From NCBI RefSeq assembly GCF_014873875.1, contig NZ_JADBEM010000001.1, positions 7,254,001 through 7,318,000 on the forward strand: a stretch of DNA of 64,000 nt, written 5' to 3'. Positions 52,104 through 59,870 of this stretch are shown here, piece after piece. Position 1 is the first letter of the stretch; each line of letters starts with the position of its first letter. The stretch comes from Actinopolymorpha pittospori (lineage in GTDB: Bacteria > Actinomycetota > Actinomycetes > Propionibacteriales > Actinopolymorphaceae). The notes beneath the pieces are model-generated. The model ran no database searches and had not been told where the DNA came from. It worked only from the letters and a program-made list of their open reading frames with translations. Both the position numbers and the translations under genes were made by a program.

Positions 52104-52908
52104 CCCCTTGGCCGAGGCCGGCCTCCCGGCTGACGCGGCGGCCGATGTGCCGCGCGTGGCGGTGGTGACCGGTGCGGGCGGCGGCATCGGCGGTGCGTGT
52201 GCCCGCGCACTGGCGGACTCCCACGACCGGGTGGTCTGCGTCGACCGAGATCTCGACCGGGCGGAGGAGACCGCCGCCGAGATCGGGAAGGCCGGCGGTT
52301 CCGGGGTGGCGGTCGCGGCTGATGCCGCCGACCCGGAGTTCGGGGAACAGGTGGCGGCCGCCGCGATCGCGGCCGGGCGGGTCCGCTGCGCCGTGCACGC
52401 GATCGCCCACGAGGAACACACCCCCGCCCTCGAGCTGGGGCTGGACTCGGTACGGCTGAGCTTCACCGTCAGCCCGCTCGCCGCGTTCGGGCTGTTCCGC
52501 GCCCTCGCGACCAGCCCCGGCCTCGCGGCGGGTGCGGCGTTCACCGCGATCGGCTCCCTGCACGAGACGCACGCGTTCGCCCGCTGCCTCGGCTACAACG
52601 CCGCGCACGGCGCGCTCGGCCAGGTGGTGCGGACGCTCGCGCACGAGTGGGCGAGCCGGCGGATCCGGGTCAATGCCGTCGTACCCGGGTGGATCGCCAC
52701 CCCGGGCGAAGTCGTCCTCTACGGCGAGGAGCACCTGGCGCGGGCCGGTCGTGCGCTGCCGTTCGGCACGATGGGCGACGTCGGCCAGGTCGCGGCGGCC
52801 GTGGCGTTCCTGTCCTCCCCCGCCGCCGACTACGTCTCCGGGTCGTTCCTGACCGTCGACGGCGCGTTGTCCGTGTCCCTTGCCCGACTGCCGGAGGGAG
52901 AAGCCTGA
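52096..52908 (+). CDS. SDR oxidoreductase with altered active site
   Basis: About 270 aa from ATG 52096 (8-base overlap with the previous gene). Rossmann loop VAVVTGAGGGIGGACARAL, then VVCVDRDLDRAEE (acidic Asp favours NAD). The NNAG segment is replaced by VHAIAHEEHT, the Ser (AFTAIGSLHETH) is kept, but YxxxK is YNAAH: the catalytic Lys is a His. C-terminal VVPGWIATPGEVVLYG and VSGSFLTVDGAL are normal. It may be a reduced-activity dehydrogenase or have a variant mechanism. Confidence 0.85.
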   Translation: MTDPLAEAGLPADAAADVPRVAVVTGAGGGIGGACARALADSHDRVVCVDRDLDRAEETAAEIGKAGGSGVAVAADAADPEFGEQVAAAAIAAGRVRCAVHAIAHEEHTPALELGLDSVRLSFTVSPLAAFGLFRALATSPGLAAGAAFTAIGSLHETHAFARCLGYNAAHGALGQVVRTLAHEWASRRIRVNAVVPGWIATPGEVVLYGEEHLARAGRALPFGTMGDVGQVAAAVAFLSSPAADYVSGSFLTVDGALSVSLARLPEGEA

Positions 52909-53636
52909 TGAGGTACGCCTGTGTGTTCGCGCATCCTGACGACGAGATGCGCTGCCTGGGAACGCTGCTGCGGCTGCACGAGCAGGGCCACGAGATCGCG
53001 TTCGTCACCCTGACCGGCGGCGACAAGGGCCTGCCGTTCTCCGGGCCGGACTCCCACGAGCGGGCCGTGGCGGTGCGGGAGGTGGAGATCCAGACCGTGG
53101 CGAAGGCGTTCGACGCCACCTACCTGTGCCTGGGGCGTGAGGACGGGTTCCTCTACGACGATGAGTCGCTGCGGCACGACCTGATCGCGACCCTGCGCCA
53201 GGTCAACCCCGACGTGATCTTCACCCACTGGACCAACGACTACAACGCCGACCACGTGGTCACCGCCAAGGCCGTGACCGACACGGCGCTGTGGACCAAC
53301 CTCGCCTCCTTCGAACCGCAGGTGCCGGCCAACGACCACGTGCCACGGATCTTCCACGTCGACACCGGCGCCGGGTACGGGTTCGAGGCCACCCACTTCG
53401 TCGAACTCACCCCCAACCACGCCGCTCGGAAGGCCGAGCTGATCCGCGTCCACGCCAGCCAGATGGACGTGATGCGGCACCTGCGCGGCCACGACTACGC
53501 CGACGAGATGGCCGACCTGGACCGCGTCACCGGCGCCCGGCTGATGACCGCGCACGCCGAGGGGTTCCGACCGTGCCTGGCCGAACGGCGTATCCCCTGG
53601 CCCTCCGACCTGCCCGGACGACTCACCACCAGCTGA
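52908..53636 (+). CDS. PIG-L family deacetylase (LmbE-like)
   Basis: 242 aa from ATG 52908 overlapping the previous stop (TGATG). Zinc motif AHPDDEMRCLG at the N-terminus and TNDYNADHVVTAKAV (His). GDKGLPFSGPDSHERAVAVREVE has the conserved substrate-binding ARE-like segment. Homologues remove N-acetyl from GlcNAc or other amino sugars, e.g. MshB and DacB. It implies the substrate carries an acetyl-amino group. Confidence 0.9.
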   Translation: MRYACVFAHPDDEMRCLGTLLRLHEQGHEIAFVTLTGGDKGLPFSGPDSHERAVAVREVEIQTVAKAFDATYLCLGREDGFLYDDESLRHDLIATLRQVNPDVIFTHWTNDYNADHVVTAKAVTDTALWTNLASFEPQVPANDHVPRIFHVDTGAGYGFEATHFVELTPNHAARKAELIRVHASQMDVMRHLRGHDYADEMADLDRVTGARLMTAHAEGFRPCLAERRIPWPSDLPGRLTTS

Positions 53637-53686
53637 CCGACCGATCCGACCGCCCCTGAGCGCTGGGCCGATGTGGAGGCGCACCG

Positions 53687-54865
53687 ATGAAGATCACCGA
53701 CGTCACGCCGTTCCTGCTGCGCGGCTCCCAGACCTACGGCTCCCACGCCGGTGAGGCCGAGGCGACCGACCAGGGCGACTGGCTGCTGCTGGTACGGGTC
53801 CGCACCGACGAGGGGCTGGAGGGCTGGTCCGACGTCGAGACCATGGGCCCGGTCGCCGCCCGGGTCCTGCAGGGCAACGGCATGAGCGCGCTGGGCTTCC
53901 GCACCATCCACGAACAGCTCCTCGGCCGCGACCCTGCCGACGTGGAGGCGATCTGGGACGAGCTGTACGTCGCGACCGCCTACTACGGGCGGCGTGGTGT
54001 CGCCATGCACTGCATGTCCGCCGTGGACAACTGCCTGTGGTCCATCCGGGCCCAGGCGGCCGGGGTGTCGCTGGCACAGGCGCTCGGTGGACGACAACGG
54101 GACCGGCTGCCGGCGTACGCGTCCACGCTGTTCCGCTCGACACCGGAGGAGAACGCCGCAGCGGCCCAGCGCTATCTGGACCTCGGCTTCACCGGGATGA
54201 AGTTCGGGTGGGGCGGGTTCGGGATCGACCCGGGCGCGGACCGGGACAACGTCGTCGCGCTGCGGGAGACGCTCGGACCCGATCGTTCGCTGATGGTCGA
54301 CCCCGGCTGGTACGTCGAGGACGCCGGGCGGCCGCGGGTGCGGACCATGGCGGAGACGATGACGATGCTGGAGACGTTGAGCGGCATCGACCCGTACTGG
54401 GTGGAGGACATCGTCCACCCCGAATGCACCGAGCAGTACGCCGTGCTGGCGGGTGAGTTCCCGCACCTGCGGTTCGCGGCAGGTGAGCAGCAGGCGACGA
54501 TCTGGGAGCTGCGGCGGCTGGTCCGCGACCACGGGATCGCCGTCGTCCAACCCGACCTGTCCCGTTGCGGCGGCCTCACCGTGGCCACGCAACTGGTGGT
54601 TGACACCGAGGCCGCCGGGGTGGAGATCGTCACCCACTCCTGGCTGACCGACCTGCTGCACGCCTACAGCCTGCAGTTCCTTTCCACGCTGCCGCAGGCG
54701 CGGTGGGTGGAGTTCAACGTCGCCCAAAGCGACCTGAGCGCCGGTGTCGTGCAGGGCTCCTTGACGCTGGCCTCCGACGGGACCGTCGCCGTGCCTGACG
54801 GAACCGGGCTCGGCGTGGAGATCGATCCCGAGTTCGTCGGGGCCCACACGGTCGAACATCTCTGA
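53687..54865 (+). CDS. Enolase-superfamily sugar-acid dehydratase
   Basis: 392 aa from ATG 53687. Mandelate racemase/muconate lactonising fold: N-terminal cap (residues 1-125), Lys in FTGMKFGWGGFG, metal ligands Asp in SLMVDPGWYVED, Glu in YWVEDIVHPE and Glu in FAAGEQQATIW, then PDLSRCGGLTVATQL and His in EIVTHSWLTD. It belongs with L-rhamnonate/L-fuconate/galactonate-type dehydratases. It probably converts a sugar acid to the 2-keto-3-deoxy acid used by the DHDPS-family protein. Confidence 0.9.
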   Translation: MKITDVTPFLLRGSQTYGSHAGEAEATDQGDWLLLVRVRTDEGLEGWSDVETMGPVAARVLQGNGMSALGFRTIHEQLLGRDPADVEAIWDELYVATAYYGRRGVAMHCMSAVDNCLWSIRAQAAGVSLAQALGGRQRDRLPAYASTLFRSTPEENAAAAQRYLDLGFTGMKFGWGGFGIDPGADRDNVVALRETLGPDRSLMVDPGWYVEDAGRPRVRTMAETMTMLETLSGIDPYWVEDIVHPECTEQYAVLAGEFPHLRFAAGEQQATIWELRRLVRDHGIAVVQPDLSRCGGLTVATQLVVDTEAAGVEIVTHSWLTDLLHAYSLQFLSTLPQARWVEFNVAQSDLSAGVVQGSLTLASDGTVAVPDGTGLGVEIDPEFVGAHTVEHL

Positions 54866-55027
54866 CCCAGGAGCCTCTTCCTCGTTCTCGCAGGAGAGGT
54901 ACCGCCGATCCCGAGCCTATTTTCGTGGCACGATCCCCACTGCGCAACAGCTTCTTTCTGTGAATCCATAAAGCCCCGCCCTACCCTTTTCAGGACGGCA
55001 TTCAAATTCACTGGAAGTACGATTCTC

Positions 55028-55057
55028 TTTGAGTTGATTTCCGATGCTTAATAGCCT
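55028..55057 (+). promoter_or_regulatory. Shared promoter motif, copy 1
   Basis: TTTGAGTTGATT (55028-55039) and AATAGCCT (55050-55057) are repeated with identical spacing before the gene at 56797. About 35 bases to the ATG, with a GGGGGGG ribosome site. The match is good evidence for a common regulator or sigma factor. Confidence 0.6.
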
Positions 55058-55092
55058 CCCTTTGCATGTTTTCCAAATCGGGGGGGCGTCCG

Positions 55093-56535
55093 ATGGATCT
55101 TGATTCGAAACCTAGGAGTAGGCGCAGGTACCTGGCCGCCGGCGGCCTGGCCGGCGTGACCACTCTTGCCGCGGTGGGCTTGCTCGTGAACGGTTCTCCG
55201 GTGGCCCTGCCCAAGCTCGCAGGCACGGCGGCCGCGGCGCAGCAGGCGACCGCCGGAAGCAAGAGCGCAGATGACAATGGGAAGGATGAGAAGCAGCCAA
55301 AGGAGGCGGAGGTTCCTTGCGACCCGGACGAGTTGATCGCGGCGATCGTTCACGCCAACGCGAACCGGGGCGCCAGACTGAAACTCGAACCAAAGTGTAG
55401 GTACACCCTCACCGCGTTCCAGGACGACAACGGACTCCCGGTAATCACACAACGGATCAGCATCGAGGGAAACGGTGCGACAATCGTCCGGGCGGCAAAC
55501 GCAGAGGCGTTCCGCATCTTCAACGTCGCCTCCGGCGGAGACCTGGAACTGCGCGACCTTACGGTCAAGGGAGGCGACTCGCAGACTGACGCGGGTGGCG
55601 GCGCTCTCCTGGTTCAGGAAGGTGGCAGGGCAACGCTCGTGGACACCACACTCACGCTGAACCGGTCCGCGTCCTTCGGCGGCGCCATCGCCAACCACGG
55701 CATCACCAAGGTCCTGGGCGACGGCCACGGCAAGGACAGTGACGCTCGTGGGACGGGCAGCCAGGTCAGGAACAACTCCGCAGGGGCGGGCGGCGGAATC
55801 TACAGCACCGGGTCCCTGACTGTGGAGAGGAGCCGCCTGAGCTACAACACCGCCGAATTCTTCGGAGCGGGACTCAAGAACAGCGGTGGCGTCACCAACA
55901 TCACCAGTGCCCGCATCGACCACAACGTCTCGGCGAACGACAGCGGCGGCATCGAGGCCGAGGGGAGCGCCATCACGCGGGTCAAGGACAGCAGGGTGAA
56001 CAACAACACCAGCGGCGGTGCCGGTGGCGGCATCGGAAACTTCGGAGCCACCCTGTATGTGCAGCACACCAACCTCCGCCACAACACGGCCGACAGTGAC
56101 GGTGGCGGCATCAGCAACGTCAGCGGCCTGGCGGTGGTCGAGGACAGCAAGGTCAACGACAACACCAGCCGCGCCTTCGGCGGCGGCATCGCAAACAGCG
56201 TCGTCGAGATCGTCCCCCTGCACACCGGGCGCAATCTCGCCGGCATCGCGAACGACGACGCCGAGGTTGTGGTCCGTCGCACCGAGATCAACAAGAACAG
56301 GGCGGTCGGCGCTGGCGCGGACTCGCAGGGTGGCGGAATCGCCAACTTCAACCACGCGAGCGTCAGCCTGACCAGGTCCGAGGTGATCGAGAACCTCACG
56401 ACGAACCCGCCCGGTGGAATCTTCAGCCGGGTCAGCCAGGTCACCGTGGACGACGACTCGGTGATCATCAAGAACCGGCCGACCAACTGCCAGGGCAACC
56501 CTCCCGGAGTCGTGATCCCGAACTGCTTCGGCTGA
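55093..56535 (+). CDS. Exported right-handed beta-helix protein
   Basis: About 480 aa from ATG 55093 (run of G's six bases before). N-terminus MDLDSKPRSRRR then a hydrophobic helix (YLAAGGLAGVTTLAAVGLLV), a Tat- or Sec-type export signal, and an Ala/Lys-rich linker. The body is a right-handed beta-helix: repeated turns with GGAI/GGGI and NNTS/NNTA (GGAGGGIYSTGSLTVE, SAGGIGN-like GGAGGGIGNFGATLYVQ, DGGGISNVSGLAVVEDSKV). Similar proteins in actinobacteria are polymorphic outer-surface or pectate-lyase-like proteins. A terminator follows. Function is unknown; perhaps adhesive or carbohydrate-binding. Confidence 0.8.
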   Translation: MDLDSKPRSRRRYLAAGGLAGVTTLAAVGLLVNGSPVALPKLAGTAAAAQQATAGSKSADDNGKDEKQPKEAEVPCDPDELIAAIVHANANRGARLKLEPKCRYTLTAFQDDNGLPVITQRISIEGNGATIVRAANAEAFRIFNVASGGDLELRDLTVKGGDSQTDAGGGALLVQEGGRATLVDTTLTLNRSASFGGAIANHGITKVLGDGHGKDSDARGTGSQVRNNSAGAGGGIYSTGSLTVERSRLSYNTAEFFGAGLKNSGGVTNITSARIDHNVSANDSGGIEAEGSAITRVKDSRVNNNTSGGAGGGIGNFGATLYVQHTNLRHNTADSDGGGISNVSGLAVVEDSKVNDNTSRAFGGGIANSVVEIVPLHTGRNLAGIANDDAEVVVRRTEINKNRAVGAGADSQGGGIANFNHASVSLTRSEVIENLTTNPPGGIFSRVSQVTVDDDSVIIKNRPTNCQGNPPGVVIPNCFG

Positions 56536-56601
56536 CCCCCGACCAGTCCGCGCCAACTCCAATAGTGGTGGACACCACGACAACGTGGGGCTCATCCAGG
56601 T

Positions 56602-56638
56602 CGCCCCGGGACCGAACCTGCTGTTCGGTCCCGGGGCG
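56602..56638. terminator. Strong rho-independent-like terminator
   Basis: CGCCCCGGGACCGAAC (56602-56617) and GTTCGGTCCCGGGGCG (56623-56638), perfect 16-base arms with a 5-base loop, 67 bases after the beta-helix gene stop. Confidence 0.8.
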
Positions 56639-56736
56639 CACGAGATTCGGAGTCGCGACGACCACACGTCGAGGAAATTGTCGTACCGGCCGCGCGTTCT
56701 TCGTCCGGCTTTGGATTCATCGATCCGAGGATTCCC

Positions 56737-56766
56737 TTTGAGTTGATTCATCGCGCTTCATAGCCT
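56737..56766 (+). promoter_or_regulatory. Shared promoter motif, copy 2
   Basis: TTTGAGTTGATT (56737-56748) and CATAGCCT (56759-56766) in the same spacing as copy 1, followed by TCGGGGGGCGACCGATGG, which matches the leader of the first gene nearly base for base. Confidence 0.6.
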
Positions 56767-56796
56767 TGGCGTATCTCGGATGTCGGGGGGCGACCG

Positions 56797-57093
56797 ATGG
56801 GCTTGGATTCACAGCGCAGAAAGAGACGCTGCTACCTGGCTGCCGTCTGCAGTCTGGTCGGATTGATTGGCGTAGCAGCGGCGGGTGTGATCGCGCTTGG
56901 CGCGGTTGTGGAGGGTGTCGGCAAGCTGGCACCGGAGGCCACCACCGTGCAGCAGTCGACGCGCTCGGTGGCCGACCACTCAGACGGCGACGACAAGAAG
57001 AACGACGGTAGAAGCGACAAGAAGAAGGCCGGCGAGGCTCACGAGGCGGGCAGCCGGATCACGAACGACAGTGCTCGACGGGCCGGAACGTGA
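56797..57093 (+). CDS. Truncated paralogue of the beta-helix protein
   Basis: About 98 aa from ATG 56797. The N-terminus MGLDSQRRKRRCYLAAVCS, its hydrophobic helix (VGLIGVAAAGVIALGAVVE) and the Lys/Asp/Ala-rich linker (SDGDDKKNDGRSDKKKAGEA) copy the previous gene, but no beta-helix domain follows; the frame ends inside the convergent C45 gene. The promoter and leader are shared as well. It is probably a deletion remnant of a duplicated gene; the secretion signal may still be made. Confidence 0.6.
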   Translation: MGLDSQRRKRRCYLAAVCSLVGLIGVAAAGVIALGAVVEGVGKLAPEATTVQQSTRSVADHSDGDDKKNDGRSDKKKAGEAHEAGSRITNDSARRAGT

Positions 57094-58228
57094 GCTCCGG
57101 GCTGTAGACCAGCCCCCCATCGGGGGCGTCGCCGAGGTAGAAGTGCGTGGCCATCGTCAGCTCGTCCAGGTCGAAAACTGTCCGCCACAACGTACGCATC
57201 GGAAGCGCGCCCGCCTGTCGCGCGTCGAAGCGCACGTCGTCGAGCGCCTCGCGCAGCCGTGTGGCTGACATGGGCCCAGCCTTGGCCTGTTCGCGCAGGT
57301 GTTCGTGCCGCTGGTAGGTCAGCATGGTCTCCGCGTTGTCCCGTGGCGGATTCGCTGGGTCGGTCGGCGGGTGCAGCATGTGGTTGGTCACACACAACGC
57401 CTCACCGTCGGCCTCGATGACGTGGTCGACTCCGCCGCGGCTGTGCTCCCAGACGAACGCCCGCCCGTTCCGGTCGGCGATCAGGTAGTGCAGCGGTACG
57501 CCGAGGTCGTACTGCTTGGCGCCGAGCAGCGCCTGCTTGGCCTGCTCGACGTCCGTGCAGGTGTCGAGGACGAATCGGGGCAGCTGCAGCGAGCTCAGCC
57601 CGACCTGCGGACCGGCGTCGACGGGTGCACCTGCTGACTCGACGTCGGCGAGCAGGAGCATCACCGCGAGGCCGTGCTCGTTGATCCCTTCCATGCACCC
57701 GTCCAGGTCGTTCATCGTGATGAGGGTCGTGGCGAAGCCGTCGTCGGGGCGGCTGTTGATGACGTAGGGGCGGGATGCCGCCGGCGGCTCCTGCGCGGGC
57801 GAATCCTCGCCGGCCAGCAGCGCGAACAGCTGCTGCCAGCCGACGGTGAAGAAGTCGTAGTTGCGTCCGACCAGGGCGTGCCCTTCGGCGGTCGCCGACG
57901 GCGCGGACCAGGTCGCCGAGCAGGCCGAGCCGTCCGGGACGCCCGTCAGGCCGTCCAGGTGGACGGCGTCGTTGCGCGGGTCGACGCCCGCGGCTTCGGC
58001 GGCGCCGGTCATCCGGGCGTGGTGCTGGGGCCAGTTGCGTTCGAACCAGGCGCGACGGGCGCGGCTCATGACGGGATCGGCGGGTGTGGGTCGCCAGCCG
58101 TAGCGGTCCATGGCCTCCTGGGCGAGCGTCCGGCCGATCTCTGCCTGGCTGCCGTGAACGCTGAGGTGGTCGACGGTCATGAAGGCGTCGGGGCCGCCGG
58201 CCACGGTTTCGCGGTGCGTCGTCGTCAT
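57059..58228 (-). CDS. C45-family autoproteolytic acyltransferase/hydrolase
   Basis: 389 aa from ATG 58228 with GGAGG. NTN-hydrolase of the peptidase C45 type: the processing Cys is in VPDGSACSATWSAP (GSACS). Other segments: ALVGRNYDFFTVGW, TLITMNDLDGCMEGINEHGL, RFVLDTCTDVEQAKQALL, and ALCVTNHMLHPP. Relatives are isopenicillin-N acyltransferase and bile-salt-hydrolase-like linear amide hydrolases. Self-cleavage before the Cys would make the active enzyme. Cotranscribed with a GNAT gene 12 bases upstream. Confidence 0.85.
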   Translation of the reverse strand: MTTTHRETVAGGPDAFMTVDHLSVHGSQAEIGRTLAQEAMDRYGWRPTPADPVMSRARRAWFERNWPQHHARMTGAAEAAGVDPRNDAVHLDGLTGVPDGSACSATWSAPSATAEGHALVGRNYDFFTVGWQQLFALLAGEDSPAQEPPAASRPYVINSRPDDGFATTLITMNDLDGCMEGINEHGLAVMLLLADVESAGAPVDAGPQVGLSSLQLPRFVLDTCTDVEQAKQALLGAKQYDLGVPLHYLIADRNGRAFVWEHSRGGVDHVIEADGEALCVTNHMLHPPTDPANPPRDNAETMLTYQRHEHLREQAKAGPMSATRLREALDDVRFDARQAGALPMRTLWRTVFDLDELTMATHFYLGDAPDGGLVYSPELTFRPVEHCRS

Positions 58229-58240
58229 GGTGGTGTCTCC

Positions 58241-58852
58241 TCAGGAGGTGAGGGTCTTCGGGCGCCACATCGGCCAGATGAGCAGGTCGCCGGATGGCTG
58301 GACGGGTGTGCCGAGGTCCTGGAAGCCGTGCCGCAGGTAGAGGTCGCGGCTTCGTGGTGAGCTGGCCTCGAGGTAGGCCGGAAGTCCCTCGGCGTCGGCT
58401 TCGGTGAGGCAGTGGCGCAGGAGCGCTGAGCCCAGGCCGCCGCCTTGCCGGTCTGGGCGTACGCCGAGGCAGGCGAGGTAGAGGTGATGCTCGCTGTGTG
58501 GGTGGTGCTGGGCGAGGAGCCCGCCGAGGTGGCCCAGGCGTTCGGCATGCGGGCCGAACACCGCCAGGGGGTCCGGTCCCCCGGCGTCAGCGCCCTGCGG
58601 GTCCTCCAAGGGCGCCTGGCCAGCTGGTAGGTCCAGCCAGATGGCGGCGGCGTCGCCCGTTGCGTTCAGGTACGCCTGCGCGTTCGGTTGTCGGAGGAGG
58701 GCCGTGTAGTAGGCGCGCTGTAGTCGGGGGCGCTCGGTCGGGTCGGGAAACATCCAGCCGACGATGGGGTCTTCCTGGAAGGCCGCGGCGAGGACGTCCG
58801 ATACGGCGGAACGTTCCCGATGACGGTCCATCTCATACACCGTTCTCATCAC
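58241..58852 (-). CDS. GNAT-family N-acetyltransferase
   Basis: 203 aa from ATG 58852 or the ATG at 58831. Acetyl-CoA motif: GVRPDRQGGGLGSALLRHCL, followed by YLEASSPRSRDLYLRHGFQDL, and FPDPTERPRLQRAYYTALL near the N-terminus. It resembles actinobacterial GNATs of unknown substrate. It begins an operon with the C45 hydrolase and starts near a perfect inverted repeat. Confidence 0.85.
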   Translation of the reverse strand: MMRTVYEMDRHRERSAVSDVLAAAFQEDPIVGWMFPDPTERPRLQRAYYTALLRQPNAQAYLNATGDAAAIWLDLPAGQAPLEDPQGADAGGPDPLAVFGPHAERLGHLGGLLAQHHPHSEHHLYLACLGVRPDRQGGGLGSALLRHCLTEADAEGLPAYLEASSPRSRDLYLRHGFQDLGTPVQPSGDLLIWPMWRPKTLTS

Positions 58853-58865
58853 GCGTACACCGTAT

Positions 58866-58883
58866 GCAGGTCAGTACACCTGC
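58866..58883. promoter_or_regulatory. Operator in GNAT / GntR-TetR divergent region
   Basis: GCAGGT-CAGTAC-ACCTGC, perfect 6-base arms and 6-base centre, 14 bases upstream of the GNAT start. TAGTACAC near the GntR-TetR start repeats part of it. The GntR-TetR fusion protein is the likely binder. Confidence 0.5.
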
Positions 58884-58976
58884 GGCAATGACGCCAACCA
58901 AACAAGGGGTATCTCTCAGGGTTCCCCCTGAGGACGCACTAGAACACGGCGACAGTGGACTAGTACACTTCGGCCC

Positions 58977-59870
58977 ATGACCGCGCCCTACCTCCGCATC
59001 GCCGCCGAACTCCGCGACCGGATCGCCGCCGGCGAGCTACGGCCAGGTGACCCGGTCCCGTCGATCCGGCGGATCGCCGAGGAGTACGGAGTGGCGATCG
59101 CCACCGCCACCCGAGCGATGGCGACCCTGCGCGACGAGGGTCTGGTGCAGGCGCGGGTCGGCGCGGGCACGGTGGTCAGCGCCCGCGTGGGAACGCGGAC
59201 CGTGCGGTCACCGGCGGTGGTGCAGCCACCGTTGGGCCGGGAGCAGGTGCTGTCCGCGGCGATCGCGATCGCCGACGCCGAAGGCCTGGACGCGGTGTCG
59301 ATGCGCCGCCTCGCCGCGGAGCTTGGTGCCGGGTCGATGACGTTGTACCGATACGTCGACGGCAAGGACGACCTGGTCCGGCAGATGGCTGACGAGGTGT
59401 TCGGCCAGGGGGCGTTGCCTGAGCCCGGCCCGGATGGGTGGCGGGCCAAGCTGGAGCTGGTCTCGCGGGTGCAGTGGCAGCTGTGCAAGCGGCATCTGTG
59501 GCTGCCCAGGGCGATCTCCTTCACCCGGCCGTTGATGATGCCGAACGCTGTGGCGCACACCGGGTGGACGCTGCGTGCGCTGGAGGGGCTCGGCCTCCCG
59601 CCGGAGACGATGTTGCAGGAGGCGATCACCCTGGCGGCCTTCGTCACGACCGTGGCGATGACGAACGCCGCCGAGGTCGAGGCCGGTGCGGAGAGCGGGC
59701 TGTCCTTCGAGCACTGGTGGTTGAGCCAGGAACACACGTCCGCCGAGCTGGTCGGGCGGTTTCCGGTGCTGGGGCAGCTGTCTGCCGAGGTGGCGATCGA
59801 CCTGGACGGCTTGTTCGAGTACGGGCTGCAGCGTCACCTCGACGGGTTCGCCCTCCTGGTCAAGGGCTAG
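58977..59870 (+). CDS. GntR-TetR double-HTH fusion regulator
   Basis: 297 aa from ATG 58977. Residues about 1-70 are a GntR winged helix (RIAAELRDRIAAGELRPGD, SIRRIAEEYGVAIATATRAM, LRDEGLVQARVGAGTVV). Residues about 85-290 are a TetR regulator (IAIADAEGLDAVSMRRLAAEL, GSMTLYRYVDGKDDLVRQM, then a TetR_C domain). It thus has two different DNA-binding modules in one chain. Its stop overlaps the convergent FAD monooxygenase gene by 11 bases. It probably controls the divergent GNAT-C45 operon. Confidence 0.95.
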   Translation: MTAPYLRIAAELRDRIAAGELRPGDPVPSIRRIAEEYGVAIATATRAMATLRDEGLVQARVGAGTVVSARVGTRTVRSPAVVQPPLGREQVLSAAIAIADAEGLDAVSMRRLAAELGAGSMTLYRYVDGKDDLVRQMADEVFGQGALPEPGPDGWRAKLELVSRVQWQLCKRHLWLPRAISFTRPLMMPNAVAHTGWTLRALEGLGLPPETMLQEAITLAAFVTTVAMTNAAEVEAGAESGLSFEHWWLSQEHTSAELVGRFPVLGQLSAEVAIDLDGLFEYGLQRHLDGFALLVKG

